Origin: Acanthaster planci
Lineage: Eukaryota; Echinodermata; Asteroidea; Valvatida; Acanthasteridae
Reading direction: 5' to 3'
NCBI RefSeq assembly: GCF_001949145.1
Contig: NW_019091409.1
Location: forward strand, 1,460,392 to 1,524,391
Length of the DNA stretch: 64,000 nucleotides
The position numbers were made by a program, and so were the translations under genes. Positions 26,891-40,788 of the stretch are shown one piece after another (positions within the stretch are counted from its first letter, which is position 1; each line of letters opens with the position of its first letter). Below the pieces are notes generated by a model. It did not search any database. It saw only the letters and a program-made list of their open reading frames with translations, and had not been told where the DNA came from.

Positions 26891-27236
26891 TATTGCACAT
26901 GGTACATTGCACATTGTGCATTGTACTTGTACATTGCACACTGTACATTGCACACTGTACATTGCACACTGTACATGTACATTGCACATTGTACATTGCA
27001 CATTGTACATTGCACACTGTACATGTACATGTACACTGCACACTGTACATTGCACAGTGTACTTTGCACACTGTACATGTACATTACACATTGTACATGT
27101 ACATTGCACATGTACATTGCACACTGTACATGTACATTGCACACTGTACATTGCACAGTGTACTTTGCACACTGTACATGTACATTACACATTGTACATT
27201 GCACACTGCACATTGCACACTGTACATGTACATGTA
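26891..27236. repeat. 14/20-bp minisatellite (TGTACATTGCACAC units)
   Basis: About 345 bases are built from the 14-base unit tgtacattgcacac and a 20-base variant carrying an extra tgtaca. Small substitutions (c/t at the last base, gtactttgcac) mark the variants. Because the unit lacks stop codons in several frames, open frames of 75-175 codons appear on both strands. They encode Cys/His/Thr/Val repeats and are artefacts. The array sits in a Nova intron and seems to have grown out of the ACATGT background. Confidence 0.9.
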
Positions 27237-28529
27237 TATCTGGACAATACTGCTTTGGTTTTGAAGGGATGATTAAAAAAGTTAACCAAACCTGAATTAC
27301 ACATAAAAAAAAATAAGACATGTAGGCCTATGCAGATGTGAAGAAAGTACAAATTTTGCATTTGTTTGGTTCTCTACATTGAGTTTGTTCAGGACCATCC
27401 TTATACTCTTTCACTTTCCTGTATCTTGACATTAAAAAATACTTTTTATAATTTCATACATACTGGCATTACGGACAGAAGAACAACACTGATGTACAAA
27501 AGCTGAATTTAAAGTGAACGAGGAAGAAATATTCATATTCACAAAATGAATCCTAAAGTACATGTACAAGGAAAATGTTTTGACTGAACTGACCCTTTAA
27601 AACAGATGTGCAATACATGTAAGACTGATATTTCAACATCAGGGCAAAATTAATCACCCCGTTTTCATTTTTATAATAAGACATGTGGTACCCGTACCAC
27701 ACCATCACAATTGCCACTTGCCATTTCAAGCTGGTGGCCATATGTTCCTATCGGTTGGAGAGCAGACAGCACTAATAAACATTCTCAAATGAAATTGACC
27801 AAACCATTCAGTATGTTGATATATGGTTTGTTACTGCAATCCTTAAACGTCGCCAATTTGACTTGTTACATTTTTCCCCCAACAAAGAACAAAAAATCTT
27901 TGTTCAATTTCGCGTGTGACACACACCACTTAACCCACTTAGAAAGAAGAACCCATAACAGGAACATAGAAATCACAGACTCGGCGATGTGAAATTGTAG
28001 AATAATGAGTTTGTTCCGTTCTGAATACACAGCGTGCTCTTTTGGATGTCTGTCTGTGACCCTAAGCTGGGCTCTTACTTCAAAGCAAGCACAACCTCTG
28101 CACCACGTTCTAACAGGCAACAAGCCCCTGACAAATCCATGGACAAAAATTACAGTAGAATATTTGGCCACAAATATGCCAAACAATCCAGTGATTGCCA
28201 CATGCTTCGCTTATGACTCAATTCAAGACTTGAAAGTTGCAACAAATGATGTACCGATACATGTATCTTTTGTTGCAAGCATCAACAGAGTCACAAAATC
28301 TTCCTGGACTAAAACATCACCGAGGCAAAACAAAGTACCGGTATGTGTAACTCAGTCACACATGTACAGCATTTCAATAACATGTTTAACTGGAAAAAGC
28401 AAAACAAGCAATGAGAAAACTCACAGCTGCACAAAAGTTGATGCACTCACTGAGGTTTTCTCCATTTCAATGGTAAACAACTGCACGATGGGAAAATCAG
28501 CTCATGTAAGGAACACTGTGGTATAGCTA

Positions 28530-28629
28530 CAGTGTCTTTAGTCGGGGGAATTCAAATCGTTATATTTATGTGCAGTCATATAACTCATGCACCAGAGTTT
28601 ATTCAAATGTAACTCGCAAATGACTTATT
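28530..28629. mobile_element. Solo arm of a foldback MITE-like element
   Basis: This copy matches the right arms at 41028-41130 and 60215-60347. Shared features are cagtgtcttta near the inner end, a gaattcaaatcgttatattt stretch, then tttattcaaatgtaactcgc and gacttatt at the outer end. No inverted partner is visible next to it, so it appears to be a single arm. Homology may reach inward to about 28512. Confidence 0.7.
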
Positions 28630-29956
28630 TTACGAACATTTTAAGTAAATGTAACACCTCTGCTTCCATGGTACCGGTACATGTATTACACACCGTGCAT
28701 ACCCAAAAAAATCTACAATACCAATAATATGTAGGCCCTACATGTACATGTGCGAGAAAAAGCTGGAGACTAGTAACATGGTTTCAGAGCCAAATATCCA
28801 ATGTTCAAACAACAAAGTCAGCGACTCCATATGACGCCTAAACTTCAGGTACCAAAACCTGCCACAACATTGGTATCATCAAGATGGTGCCACCGGCTAT
28901 TTTTACAATGCATTTCCTTTTTCACTGCGCATGTGGTCACTTGGCCATGCTGTTTTAATTAAGGACTGGGACACAGTACACCACGCAAACAACAGGTCCT
29001 GTGTTAGGGGCGGCATACCATGAGTTCAGAAAGTCACCTGTTCTTCCGTACTGACACCATCCAGCTTGTTGTGTCTGTCTGGAATTTAGTGTTTTGACTG
29101 ACTGCACCGAGTACAGGGGTAATATGAGGGGCTCATGGTACATGTATGTCCAGGTACTGACTGCTCCCCTGTAGCCATGACTGATCACATGTCCAGCCAA
29201 CTTTCCATGACCCTGCCTTGAACAGGAACTGCACCTGTATGTGTATGCACCTGTACATGTACAGCTACAATGTACCGGTACATGTACATGTATACATGAC
29301 ACATGCCCTTCCTGCTGCTAAATGCTATTGTAATGCAATGCAAGTTTACCCCTATGCTCTGCCTTCATTATGTTTTACGTTCATGTACAAAATGTTGTCT
29401 ACATGTACAACTGCAATACTGATTAAATTCAAGTACTGGTACCTATGAATGTGCACATGTACATGTATATGGACGTCCTTAGATACATGTACTATGTCGC
29501 ATAGCCTGACTTGGTTAGCCTTGTGGTGGTACCTGCTCTTTCTTGAACAGCCTTACAGTGAGCCTCTTTCTGTTGTACAGCTGAGGAACTGAACCTTTAC
29601 AAATCTCTCCAGTACCAATGCTTAAGAATTCCTCAGTGAATTTGCGTGCACTTAATATTCCATGCATTTCTCACCATGTACTGTACATGTATGGCGTCGA
29701 GTATAACCATGTCTGATCACCTGTCTCCCAGGTTTGTTATGACCATATGCGTTCACCTGTTGAGCTGTGCACAGATGACTGACAGGTATACTACATCCAC
29801 CTGTTGGATTTTTCCTCCAAGTGTTCATCAAACCCTCAACAATCATTACTGAATACATGTACATAATCATATACCAAACCTTTTTATCTTCTATCATGAT
29901 CATGCCTACTGATCTTTCTGGTACACGTGTTATGACTATGGCCTTCTGTGTGTTAC

Positions 29957-30108
29957 CTGTCTTGCTCTGTCTGGTGGTATCAAGTTAGTCTCTACTCCAG
30001 TCTTCGTCACCTGTTGCTGTGACTCCTTCAATTTGTCGATGATGAAAGAACACACGTTGTTGAGGGCATCTACAGTACCTGTTATCAATGCTACACGCTC
30101 AGTTGTAC
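29957..30108 (-). CDS. NOVA: Nova-family protein, exon encoding second half of KH1
   Basis: The 152-base exon reads TTERVALITGTVDALNNV, then FIIDKLKESQQQ, and ends with PPDRARQ. This corresponds to the C-terminal half of the first KH domain and the start of the KH1-KH2 spacer in Nova proteins. Its acceptor is CAG at 30111-30109 and its donor GTAACA begins at 29956. Two bases (GT) complete a Gly codon begun in the upstream exon, giving DFYPG|TTERV, and the exon ends in phase 0 to join VKVVVP of the terminal exon. The long open frame upstream of the acceptor is intronic. Confidence 0.95.
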
Positions 30109-33094
30109 CTGCAATTATTAAAATGACAGGAAAAAAAAAACAGATTAAGTTTCCATTTCCAACAGTCAATGAAGGAGGTCGTGGGCAAAATGGGATGACG
30201 GCTCTTGACCAGAAATACACTGGATGTTCTGAATAATTTGCAAAATTTTCAAAACAGGAATTTACCTCCTACTGGTAAATTAAATGTTCTTAAAAATGAA
30301 ATGTAAGCTCTTTGAAGAAGCATATTTACCTGCCAAAAATTAACATACTGTATATGTATGTCGATGTACGTGTATATCAAAACCAAACATATGGTGCATG
30401 TAGCTTGTATAGCATTCTGAAACATTACACATGTACACTGTGGGGTGAGGCAAAGCAATTTTAAGAGCATTCTGTGAAGATTTTCCTTCAGCATGCATGT
30501 ATTTTTTTGTACCTGTCAACACAATTGAACAGGCTGCTCCAGTCAAATTAACCAGCAGAATAAGAAACAGAAATGTTGCTGGGAGGGGGGTTATGGTTAA
30601 GAATGCTCATCACAATTCATTTTCCAGCATTTCTGAAACATACTTAGTACACGCATGCATGAATGTACATGTATATACAAACAAGCCCCAACAAACCAGA
30701 AATCCATCTCTTCTTATTGTGGCATGCATGTTGACTACCGGTAAACACAGCTTTCCAACGGCTGCCGGGACTGAAAAAGTCATGAATTTTCATTAAAATT
30801 GGATTAAAAGCCTCCACTCTGACATCAAATATTAATGGCTAGTATGAATCCGTGAGGAAACATCCACTGTTGTGTCAGGACGGCGCGGGTGATTCTGCCG
30901 AAAAAAAAAACCCTGCAAAAGGGCCTGATGGAGGTTTTGTAACCAGGCATGGCCCAGACGGGTTGGTCATCACCTCTCCGAGTACAACCCTGTGTCAGTG
31001 TTACTGCATTCTCCGCGACTCTGGACAAGTCTCTCAAACACTGTCAGGCCAGCCCGACATATGAGATCATGAGATCATTATTTCTTTGGCAGATTTAATT
31101 CCTGAGGGTGAGCCATGGAACAGTGTGACTGATGGTGCTTCCATAAGTTTAGCTTTTTGTGGCTCACTTGAGTGAAAGACTCTGACAGATGACCATTCTT
31201 TGTAAATTGTACACCAATTTTGGAATAGTGGGGGTAACTCATTTCACCTCTCAGCATTGTTTTGAAAATGTGGGAACAAACACAGTTGAATAAAAATATG
31301 GAAAAATAAATGTAAATTTATTTCTCACTTGAAGTTTCCATTAAAGGTTAGAAAATATAATTAACCAGTGAACATGCAGAATTTGGGTACAAAGCCCAGA
31401 AATGATATTGTAGGTTTCTGGTTGTAAGATACAGCATGCATGTCCATGTACAGGTACATGTACCTGTCTGGTAGGGAAAGGATTTTGCAAATATATCCCT
31501 TGAAGATTCATTAGTTTTGAAAAGAACAAAAACATAAATGGAACAACAATTTCATTAAGTGACTGAGGGCTCAGATCAAAGTCAAGCGCTGGACATATCC
31601 AAAATCAACTTCTTAGGAGAGTGGAGGAACAGAGCCATGGCTACCGAATGACACTGTAAACATGGTGAAGCAAGAAAATGAAGTGAAAAATAAAAGCATG
31701 CTCGGGTCAGCGCCGAAATGTCAAACGTCCAGCAGTATTGATATTTCTTCGGAGAGAGAGAAGGAGTCCTCCATTCCCAGTCGCACTGCAGCAGCATTTC
31801 AATACAAAGCTTGCAGTATTCCATTTCCTTCCAATCCGCCTGAATAAATATACACTCACCCTACTTTTACTCTTTTCCCCACTGCGCATTCCTTTCTGCC
31901 ATACTTACAGCAAATATATGAGTATGATAATTTTTGCTTGGGGGAGGGGGCATTTCCAGAGGTTTTGTTGGGACACTCAGGAAAGCCTCCAGTGAATAGC
32001 AATCACAAAGTTAAGAGTGATGTACGGGTACATCCCTTGGCAATTTAATACTTATGTAAACAATAAAACATTTGAAAGGAAATAGAGTGGGTCTGATTTG
32101 CATTTTAACAGGCTGATTTCTCAAATGTAATTGACTTTGCATGTCAGTTTGGAATACCGAGAACTTCAATAAATATGTATGTATGCTTAGCATAAAGGAA
32201 TTCCTGCATGAAAAAATCAGGTATGAAAAACAACTTTCTGTTCAGTATTGAATGAGAGCGTGTACACTGAGGGCCAATGCTAGAGTTCAGGAATGTTGTC
32301 ATTAAACAGCAAACGGTACACATAGTGCTGGCACGGCTTCTGACCCTGGTTGACCCTCCTCCGTCACGTCCCTGGGGCCAAAAGGTCCACATTACAAAAA
32401 GACCCAAGGATTTGATGACCCATTCAACTGGGGAACGCGCGCAGGACTTGGGCTATGCACAAAAATAACACTACCAGTCTAGGAAAGAAAGTCCAATCAA
32501 AACACAATAACCAGGAAGAAATGAGTAAAAATAGAAATAAAATTGTGCTTCTCTCGGGGCATGTGAGGCAGACAGATGATGAAGAAGACAAAATTTGCTT
32601 TAAAAGTTAAATATAAATTTTACAGTGCACTTTACAAATTTTATACAGTACATGTACTAATTGTACAAATTTCATCATGTTACCATTGATAAGATGTGTA
32701 TATATGCAGACCAAACTGTCAACTTATATATTTTTAAGCTAAGGTAACTAAAGGCCACTGCACTTAAAAAATCCCATCCTTGACTTTGTGCAATCCTTGC
32801 CATCAGATTTATGTTTGGGTTGCAGAACCTGTCAACCATGCAAACAATGCTGCAAATTGTCCCACAGCCAAAATAGTGCATAAAAGGGGCCATTATGGCA
32901 AGTGTCAAAGTGCAGGCTGCTTTGGTGGCATTTTTATGACTCAAGGAAATACCGGTAATCTGTGTGTGGGTGCAGCAGCCCTACTGGTGCTATGCTAGTA
33001 ACTCTAAACAGAGCTGGTGACAAAGGCCTTGATCATCATGTGCATGTATGTAAATTGTTTTCCAGAGTTTCAGTGTGTATACATACATGTACAT

Positions 33095-33305
33095 ATTGGT
33101 ATAGTACAAGTACATGTACATGTGCACGCACACATGTACTGTACATGTACAGCACTGGCACACAACACAAGAACACATGTCAACGTTGTAAATGTACTTT
33201 TCCACTACGGGAGAAAGACCATTCAACGGTACATGTACGCAAATGTATATATACATACGCAAATGTAAATGTATGCAAATGTACATGTACATGTACATGT
33301 ACATG
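33095..33305. repeat. ACATGT-rich tract
   Basis: Clusters of acatgtacatgt words and atgtatgcaaatgta-type variants dominate, ending in an unbroken run of acatgt units near 33279-33306. Open frames on both strands here are low-complexity Tyr/Met/Cys/Thr repeats without biological support. Confidence 0.75.
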
Positions 33306-35397
33306 TATGCAACCTGGAAATTATGCACACTACGGTGTAACCTGAATCACCTCATAAATTAAAGATCTTTGAATGCAGAAGTTGCAAGAAACTGAATTAC
33401 AGAGACAAAGGATGCAAACTTCTCAGTTTCAAACAAAACGACACACAGAATTTCCAAAACATGAGAATTATTGGCATGGAATGTTACACATACAGTATGT
33501 GAGAACCATGCCTTCTTGATGAAGAGAGAGCAAACATACGCAATCGCAGGACAATCAAGATGTGTCCCTTCATTTTACATTCATGTACTGGTACCTGTAC
33601 ATTAGCCAATTTTGCATCAATGTACATTGTGAAGGGCCATCCATTCGCATAGCTCTATGACGCACATGCACATGTAGGCTCACAGGATGGAAAAAAGATG
33701 CAAGCTTAAATGCAAGTTATAAACTGTAGACAAATCATAATAAAGAATTGAAAAGATCTATGGATGATGAAGTTATGAATATATACACATGTATTATGCT
33801 GAACCAGAACTTTTCAAAAACAAGGCTGATTGTGGCTCTTTAACCCCGCAGAACTTGTGTCAGTGAACCCTTTCAAATTTGCATTAAATCAGGCAATGGC
33901 TTTTTCACCTGACTCTACCGATCATTGCAACAAAAATGACAAACCATGCCACTGGCTCTCATTAAGCACGCTGGCTCCACACCTGGTTCAGGACTGCTCT
34001 GGACTCCCAGGGACCTGGGCCGGCAGGCCGGCTGGGGGAGAATTCCCTTCCGTCACATTCGTTTCCAGTCACCTCGGAATATCGGAGCAATCGAGAGTGC
34101 AATTTTGTTATTTGCCTGAATCACAACACCCGGGCATAAAGTCTTTCATGATCAGCTCAGCATGTGCAAATCCCATCTGGTATTATCATGGAGCACTGTC
34201 TTGTTTGCAGCATGGTCCGTTGGTTCAGGTGAAAGCTACTCAATTGTTCAAAGACCTGTTGCTGGTGGACCAACCACAGGTTCCAAAGTAAACACAGATT
34301 TCTCCCATCAGGCAGTCAGTGTATACAGCAACTTCAGATTACAGGTTCAATGTACCTGCATGTAAATGTTCAAGTATGTACCTGTACACATGTGCACAAC
34401 TGCCCTGGCCGGCAGGGAACAATTTCTTCTGTAAAGCAATTTGGGGCCGTACTGCACTATATGAGGACATTCATTTGTCCTCAGTCACAAAGACTGCATT
34501 GTTCAACCGGTGTGTAATCCCCAAAACTATGTATATTAGATGTATGGGGGTACATGATGTATGCATGCAAAGTACATGTACCCCAACGTGCTCTGAATTT
34601 TTCATAAGGGTTGCTCTTGAAGTGTTCAGCTTCAGGGAACTGACATCAAAAGCTAGCCTAGGGCATGCGGTCACTGAACTTAGTGTGGGTTGAAGTCAAG
34701 GCATTTATTTCTCATGTGTTCTGTTTCACTATTTTCTCCTACATGCGAATGTAGTTCATGTACCAAAGGGTTAAATTATGGTCGAACATCTGAAACTATC
34801 CGACTGTTCATCTTGTTACATTTGTATTCAAGAACAACGGCAGCAGACACTTCACATGGCAGCTCATCTGACATTGGCAAATGAGTGACAGGAGGCTGAG
34901 AATGTCCAAGCACTCTGTGCCTGATTTCAACCTCAGTGAACAAAACCACATACGTTTCATTTGCCAGACAGCTTGACATCTAGGGCAATCAAATCAAAGA
35001 AGATCAATTATTCCCAATTTGTACACGAGTGCGAAATTGAAAATCCAGTCTCCCCCCCCCAGCCCTGCACGGCAATTATTGCCAAGCTTTGCATCATTTT
35101 TATTGCCAATAAAAACCCAGAGTCAGCAGTGTCAACTTCTCCCCCATAAAAAGTGAGAATTTTACCCTTCCAATACACCGATGATGACCCTAGGCTTCAA
35201 CAATAACTGAGGAATATGTGGCACAAAGGGATAAACCTGACTTATTACAGGTATCCGTGATACTAGAGAATGAACATGTACGTGCAAGGTGGACGGAAAT
35301 GATTTCCAGGTGTTGACTGCAAATCCTTCCTTGGAACTTCCTTGAAACCAAATCCTATCTCGCTCAGCAGAACAGCAATATACCATAGCTATGGTAA

Positions 35398-35465
35398 TTT
35401 GTCACGGCAAACTGTCAACCCGGTACATATATTTGTCACGGCAAACTGTCAACCCGGTACATATA
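35398..35465. repeat. Perfect tandem duplication of a 34-bp unit
   Basis: The unit beginning tttgtcacggcaaactgtca and ending ggtacatata is present twice with no difference (35398-35431 and 35432-35465). The identity suggests a recent event or a polymorphic minisatellite. Confidence 0.9.
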
Positions 35466-35803
35466 TTTTTGAAAAAATTTATTTCCTTGAAAGCGGTACT
35501 CTCTTCACACAAATTTCACAAACGGGATTTTGAACAAGGCCTACTCAAACTGTAGCGTGCGTGCAAACTTAGGAATGATGTTTCTTACGTTTGTGCCAAC
35601 TCCAAAAAGAATTCTGAGAAAACAATGACAAGCTGTTTTGCTCGACAGTAATTACAACAGATCTGGCAAGAGAGTCTAAGTACGGTATGAGTTCCTGAGC
35701 ATCTAATACTGTTCAACACATGTACCACTATGTATCCTCTGGCATACATGTGCATGCACATTGTATGTACACGTACAAGAGGCTTTGCATTAGAGCATTT
35801 AGA

Positions 35804-36122
35804 AGTAAAATCCCATTCACGGTGAATATACTGGTTAATAATTGATGTGCCCATCACATCAATATGCTCACATATAGACAAGTAGGCTTTGAAATAACAG
35901 TACAGATTAGTGATATTTAACCATCCAGTTTTCAGAGCCACCAATGTACCGATATCCTGCATCCGCAACATTTCTATTGAGTCCTAGACTCCCTGCTGTT
36001 CATTTCCATGTACGTACATGTACTGGTACAGACCAGGAACATGCACATGAAGCACTGTAAAATGAGAGAATTTCTACGGTAAGTGAAATCCCATTCACAG
36101 TGAATTCACTCATTAATGATGT
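35804..36122. repeat. Local duplication of a short motif around ttcac(a/g)gtgaat
   Basis: The words aaatcccattcacggtgaat (about 35810) and aaatcccattcacagtgaat (about 36087) each precede an act-ttaat-atgtg string, about 275 bp apart. The central ttcacrgtgaa is itself palindromic. It may be a small duplicated regulatory module or a repeat fragment. Confidence 0.4.
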
Positions 36123-39119
36123 GTACTGTACGTAATGTTGTTTGCAGTGCCATGCATGTTATACAATCCGGGATCATCAGGTAATGGGGGATCCTGTAAT
36201 TTGACAGCACACGTTCATTACATACATGTACCCGTATATTTATACATAACTTTAGGGAATAACCAGTTCTTGTTGAAGACAATGTAATGTCTACAATAGG
36301 CTGGAACAAATCTCATGAGTTCTTTTCAAAGAGCACTGACTTGCTTGCCGGAATAATGCATTCATTTCAGACAATTGTATAATAACCATTTTACATCTTT
36401 TCTCCCACACAGAATGGTAATGTCGATAGTTTGTGTTTCCATAGAGAATACCGTATTAAATAGATTCTACTGCCTAAACCCCCCCCCCATTTTGAGGTTG
36501 GCCATTGGAAAGACCATTCCAGACTCTTATCAGTTCACTTCAGTAAGTGTTATCACCACATGTGCATTAGCTCTCATCTGCTTGCCTACAATGTGCATTA
36601 CTCGCATTACCGAATATGGGGATATCCTGGTCAAGTGCCCCATCTTACAGCGCTGTTATCGTTGCATGCCACTGGATAAACACCCAGGATCATAGGTGGA
36701 ATGTTCCCTGCTCCCATTAGCTTTATGAAATTCCCCCCTAACCAATATATTTTGTTTGGTCATTTCAATCCAAAGACAAGGTGAAATTCTCTAAGTGACA
36801 TGTACCGGTATATTGATGTACATGTACATGTATAACTCCACTTGGTCTTCAGTAGCCCAAATTTGGATTTACATGGCCTTTGGCACATACATGTTTTTCA
36901 AAAATGAAAATGGAAAATGTCAATACCTACACAGTGTAATTATATTCACATTTGGAAGGACAGAGTACAGAAAAATGAGGACAGAATCTATGAAAGAGAC
37001 AAAACTGACCGCATCAGCAACCAATCTTAAGTTAAAGAGGCAACAGTTACAGAGCGCATGTACATGTAAGATGGATATAATTTTGTACAGGCAGCAATGG
37101 ACCATACTTTCAGTGGCACTGGCCCCAAGGCAGACTCCTAAGAAAAGTGTTTTGAAAAGTATAAACAGTGTCAAATTACTACAAGGATTGATGCCAGCTG
37201 TTAAATGAATCTCACTGTTTGGTACGGGATCCAAAAATACCGTACACAAAAATGTACATGGATGTACCGGTACATGATATAATTAATGTACAGTACATGT
37301 ACACGTGGTAAGTACTGCATGGTTTACATATACTTCATAATTACTTCTACAAGTATATTACAGTAAATCTGGAATGTCATATTTTGATATAACCTATAGT
37401 ATACATTGTACATGTAGGTATATGTATGGTATGGATCTTAAAAATTGTTCCATGAAATTTAGACGAAAAGACAGACGCAATATTTAAGTTCAATATAATG
37501 TAGCGGTACTTTGCTAGACAGGTCTATGACTGTTTGATGACAGGATTGAATCCAGCAGACTCAGTGAGTACATGCACTGTAGGCGTCTAGATTTCAACTG
37601 CTACAGGGAGACAAGCCAGACCAATCGCTGTCAAGTACTGTGGGTGGCTGGGCCCTGCAGGCTGCCGCTCCCCTGAGGAGGCAAGGCTAGGAGTCCCCAA
37701 GGGAACCCCGACTGGGCGCATTAATAGACGACACATCAGGTGTTGATGAGGCGCCCATGACCAAGAAAATTGAATAATTCCTGCTGATCCCTTGGGGGGC
37801 CTCTAATGCAGGATTCCAGTCTCGGGGAGGGAGCTCTGCAGTCTGCAGACTCGCGGCTACCTGTGCGTGGTATTAAGTATCAATGAGGAATCTAGGATGC
37901 TCTTTGGTATTGTCAGGAGGATATCAAGCAGGGGAAGCCAAATGTCAGCATCAGGTGGGAACCCCTGTTGATCACCAGGAAAGGTACAACATTGATCCTC
38001 CCGCTACATGAACATTCTTGGGCAATGTCACCATAATTAACCTTTTTCAACTCAATGCAAGTACTGTACAGTTCAGTACATATATGCAATGTGCACACAA
38101 GAGAATGCACAATGTACAGTACTTCCTACACCATCTGGCTCCAGTTCAACACACCGCTCTGTACTGTGAGAACACAACCAAGTATACAAAAACCTACTAC
38201 CGGTATACATGTATATGACAATGTTTGTGTCAAAGAAATCAGACTCTTTGGCAGACTTTGTGCTCCTTGCTACTGGTAGCTAACCACTGAAATCAAGAAC
38301 TAGTCAGGTTTGTGAGAGGAGTGACTGGTTGTATGATTCGGAAAGGAACACTGAACAGGAAGTGGATGGATCTTTCAGACTATTAAAACAAATAAATGTG
38401 ACACATCTGGCTATTTGGAAATAATAAAACTACAGATTTTGTGGATAGAGCATGACACAACAGCACTAGTATGTCTCTTGAAACAAAGTTGAACCAGCTC
38501 TGCTTTTGTCACCTGACAGACTCAATGATATGTACCGGTACATGTGCATGTACATGTAACTGCATGTGATGATGTGACTGGGCAGTCATACTAGCTGCAT
38601 ACTGTCTTTGTTTGGAGGTTTTGATGTTTTGCGGACAAAGAACAACGTACCGGGTAAAATGTGTTGGTGACTATGGACACATGGCAAGGCTGTTGATTTA
38701 TACGGTTGATGTGACAGCCTTTCGGGGAGCATTTGTGAACTGTGCTGGATTTAGAGGGCAAAAGGCATAAACATTTCAACTTGGTTTGATTTATTGACAC
38801 TTTTTGATTCCTGGTACCACTCCAGGCAGGGGGCCTCAATTGCTGATCTCTCCCTGAACCCTCAAAAGGTGTTTCTTTTTTCAAATATGAGTCACGCACA
38901 TGTAGAAAAATGAGGTCATATGGGTATGCAAGCCTGCTAATCAAGCATACATGTACATGTTGCGTATTACCGGTACATGTAGGCCTATGTAATTACACTT
39001 CGTACTATGTACATACATAAGTTGTGCGTTATTCCTTCAAGAAAATGAAGACTTCCATTTAATACAAGTAGATACAATTAGCTGATTTATAACGATTTAC
39101 ATGTACATCTATGTAATGA

Positions 39120-39380
39120 TTCACACCATACACAGAGAATATGAAGAGCTCATTACTGCTTAATTAGCGAGTGAAGAACACCGTGCAGCGATATCAATCT
39201 TAGATGTGCACACGTGCTCTGCGCATAATTCACCTTGCTTGTCACGTACCCATTTAGTCCCCAAGTCTGGCTGTAATAAATTCCAACCAGATTAGGTGCT
39301 CATACATTATGCAGGCCACATCTCCCTGACAAGAGAGAGATGCACTTGCAGTTTCACTCAGCGAGCCATGGGCTTAATGG
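39120..39380. other. Non-repetitive island with homeodomain-type sites
   Basis: The stretch lacks the ACATGT background. It contains gcttaattagcgag (TAATTA core), gcgcataattcacc and tgtaataaattcc. There is no coding frame with family signature. It is a candidate conserved non-coding element in the Nova intron, inferred from composition only. Confidence 0.25.
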
Positions 39381-40788
39381 ACGAAAGGCCTGGTTCAACT
39401 TCAAGAAACGATCCTCCAGTTTGTCCTGGAGCCCTGTGTCGTTGCTTTCGTCAACAGAATCAAGAGGCCTCATGTCAGAGGATACCAGAGTCTGATGTTC
39501 TTGCTCAGTTGAAGTGACGGTACACACCAGCTAATATCAGAAAGTATAAAGTCCTGTTTGCATTTGGACCTCTTATTCAAACTTCAAAAGACCGTTGTTG
39601 ATTGGACAACTTTAAATCTGATGTAGAATCTAGAAAGTCTGTAGGCAGTCACAGTTGTCAAGTGTCAACTTGAATGTCGGTTGTCCTGCAGTGAAAATTT
39701 TGCAGAACCATCCAGGTTGTGGAAGAATGACAGTCAGTGAGTCAAATGTGAATGCGGTTCAAGGAAAACATTTATAATTGTCTTCAGAGTAACATACCAG
39801 TACATTTACATGTATGTATTTGTACGAACGAATTTTAGCATGAACATTGTACCGGGAAGGCATCTGTTGGTTACAAACTCATGAAGGCTTTATATGCTTT
39901 ACCGGCGCAAATTTCTTTTTTCTTTGTCCATCAGGTGTGCAAACATTCCAAGCTGAAAAAGATTGAGTTTGCACAACGTATATCAAGTTTTAAAGGCACA
40001 CGCAGGAAGCAAAAACGGAGGAAATCAGCTTGTCAAGGCGAAGTTGGGCACTTGCAAAGTTGCAATACACTCTCTGGGATTGTGCTGCAACAGATTTTAG
40101 TAGCTACTGGTACATGTACATATGTCTGATGGTAACACTATTCTCTGTGCACATGAAAAACTGGCACAGTCTCCACTGAACGCATGCACGTGTCCACCCA
40201 ATCATTCTCCATCCACTCTCTCTTCCTGTGGGCAAACAACTGATGCCACTGTGCTGTCTCGGCAGTATTTGCTCTTGTAACCTGCACTGGGAGCTGGCCC
40301 CAGTGGCTAGACAGGCCCTTCAAGGGGAGAGATGAGATGGTGAAGACCAGGACGGGCACCAGAACGTTATCTCCTGGCAGAGCGCTCAGACACCTGGGAG
40401 CCAGAACTCCTATGATAAGTGGCAAAAGGTCCCCACTGACAGGAAAATCCTGAGCCACACTAGCCTGCACAACCCCATGCAGGCCAAGGCATGGATTAAT
40501 GGTCCAATGGTACTGACTAGAACTTGAATCAATATCAATCTATCACACGGAGAACCTTTTGGGGAAATTGTTGCCATAATTTACAGGTACATGTACGGTA
40601 CCATACACTACTATGAATGTCTGAAAGTATTTACTTAGTATATAGATGTAAACAGGGTCTACATAATGACTACCCGGTAATATCAACTCTTATCATCTGT
40701 ATGCACATGTATTCCCAAAATATATATGAAGAATTTCTTTTCCAAAGGCAAAATGCTTACTTGTATTTCCACAGGACTTTTTTGTCCC

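Larger units (their letters stand above)
16438..29956 (-). other. Nova intron (about 13.5 kb) between KH1 and KH2 exons
   Basis: The intron is bounded by a GT donor at 29956-29955 and an AG acceptor at 16439-16438, phase 0. In vertebrate Nova a short alternative exon can lie between KH1 and KH2. I looked for an equivalent and could not recognise one. The intron carries ACATGT tracts, a 14/20-bp minisatellite (26891-27236), hairpins at 17524 and 18330, a hammerhead-like stem-loop near 17.9 kb and a solo arm of a foldback element at 28530. Open frames inside it, including ones of 123 and 173 codons, lack any family signature. Confidence 0.85.

Noticed and set aside
26794-27321. Open frames of 76-175 codons on both strands rich in Cys, His, Thr, Met and Val
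   Set aside because: They are translations of the 14/20-bp minisatellite. Several frames on both strands are open at once, as expected for a stop-free repeat unit.
28005-28526. 173-codon plus-strand open frame in the Nova intron
   Set aside because: It shows no recognisable domain, codon pattern or splice context. It is of a length that can occur by chance in a window this large.
29936-30220. The 94-codon minus-strand frame around the KH1 exon taken as a whole
   Set aside because: Only 29957-30108 is Nova-like. The ends are intron sequence beyond clear AG and GT borders.
33095-33305. ACATGT clusters as a CRISPR-like or regulatory array
   Set aside because: There are no constant repeats with unique spacers. 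It is a simple palindromic background in a eukaryotic genome.
33830-34291. 153-codon plus-strand open frame
   Set aside because: The product resembles no family, and the stretch is slightly GC-richer DNA within an intron. There is not enough support for a gene.
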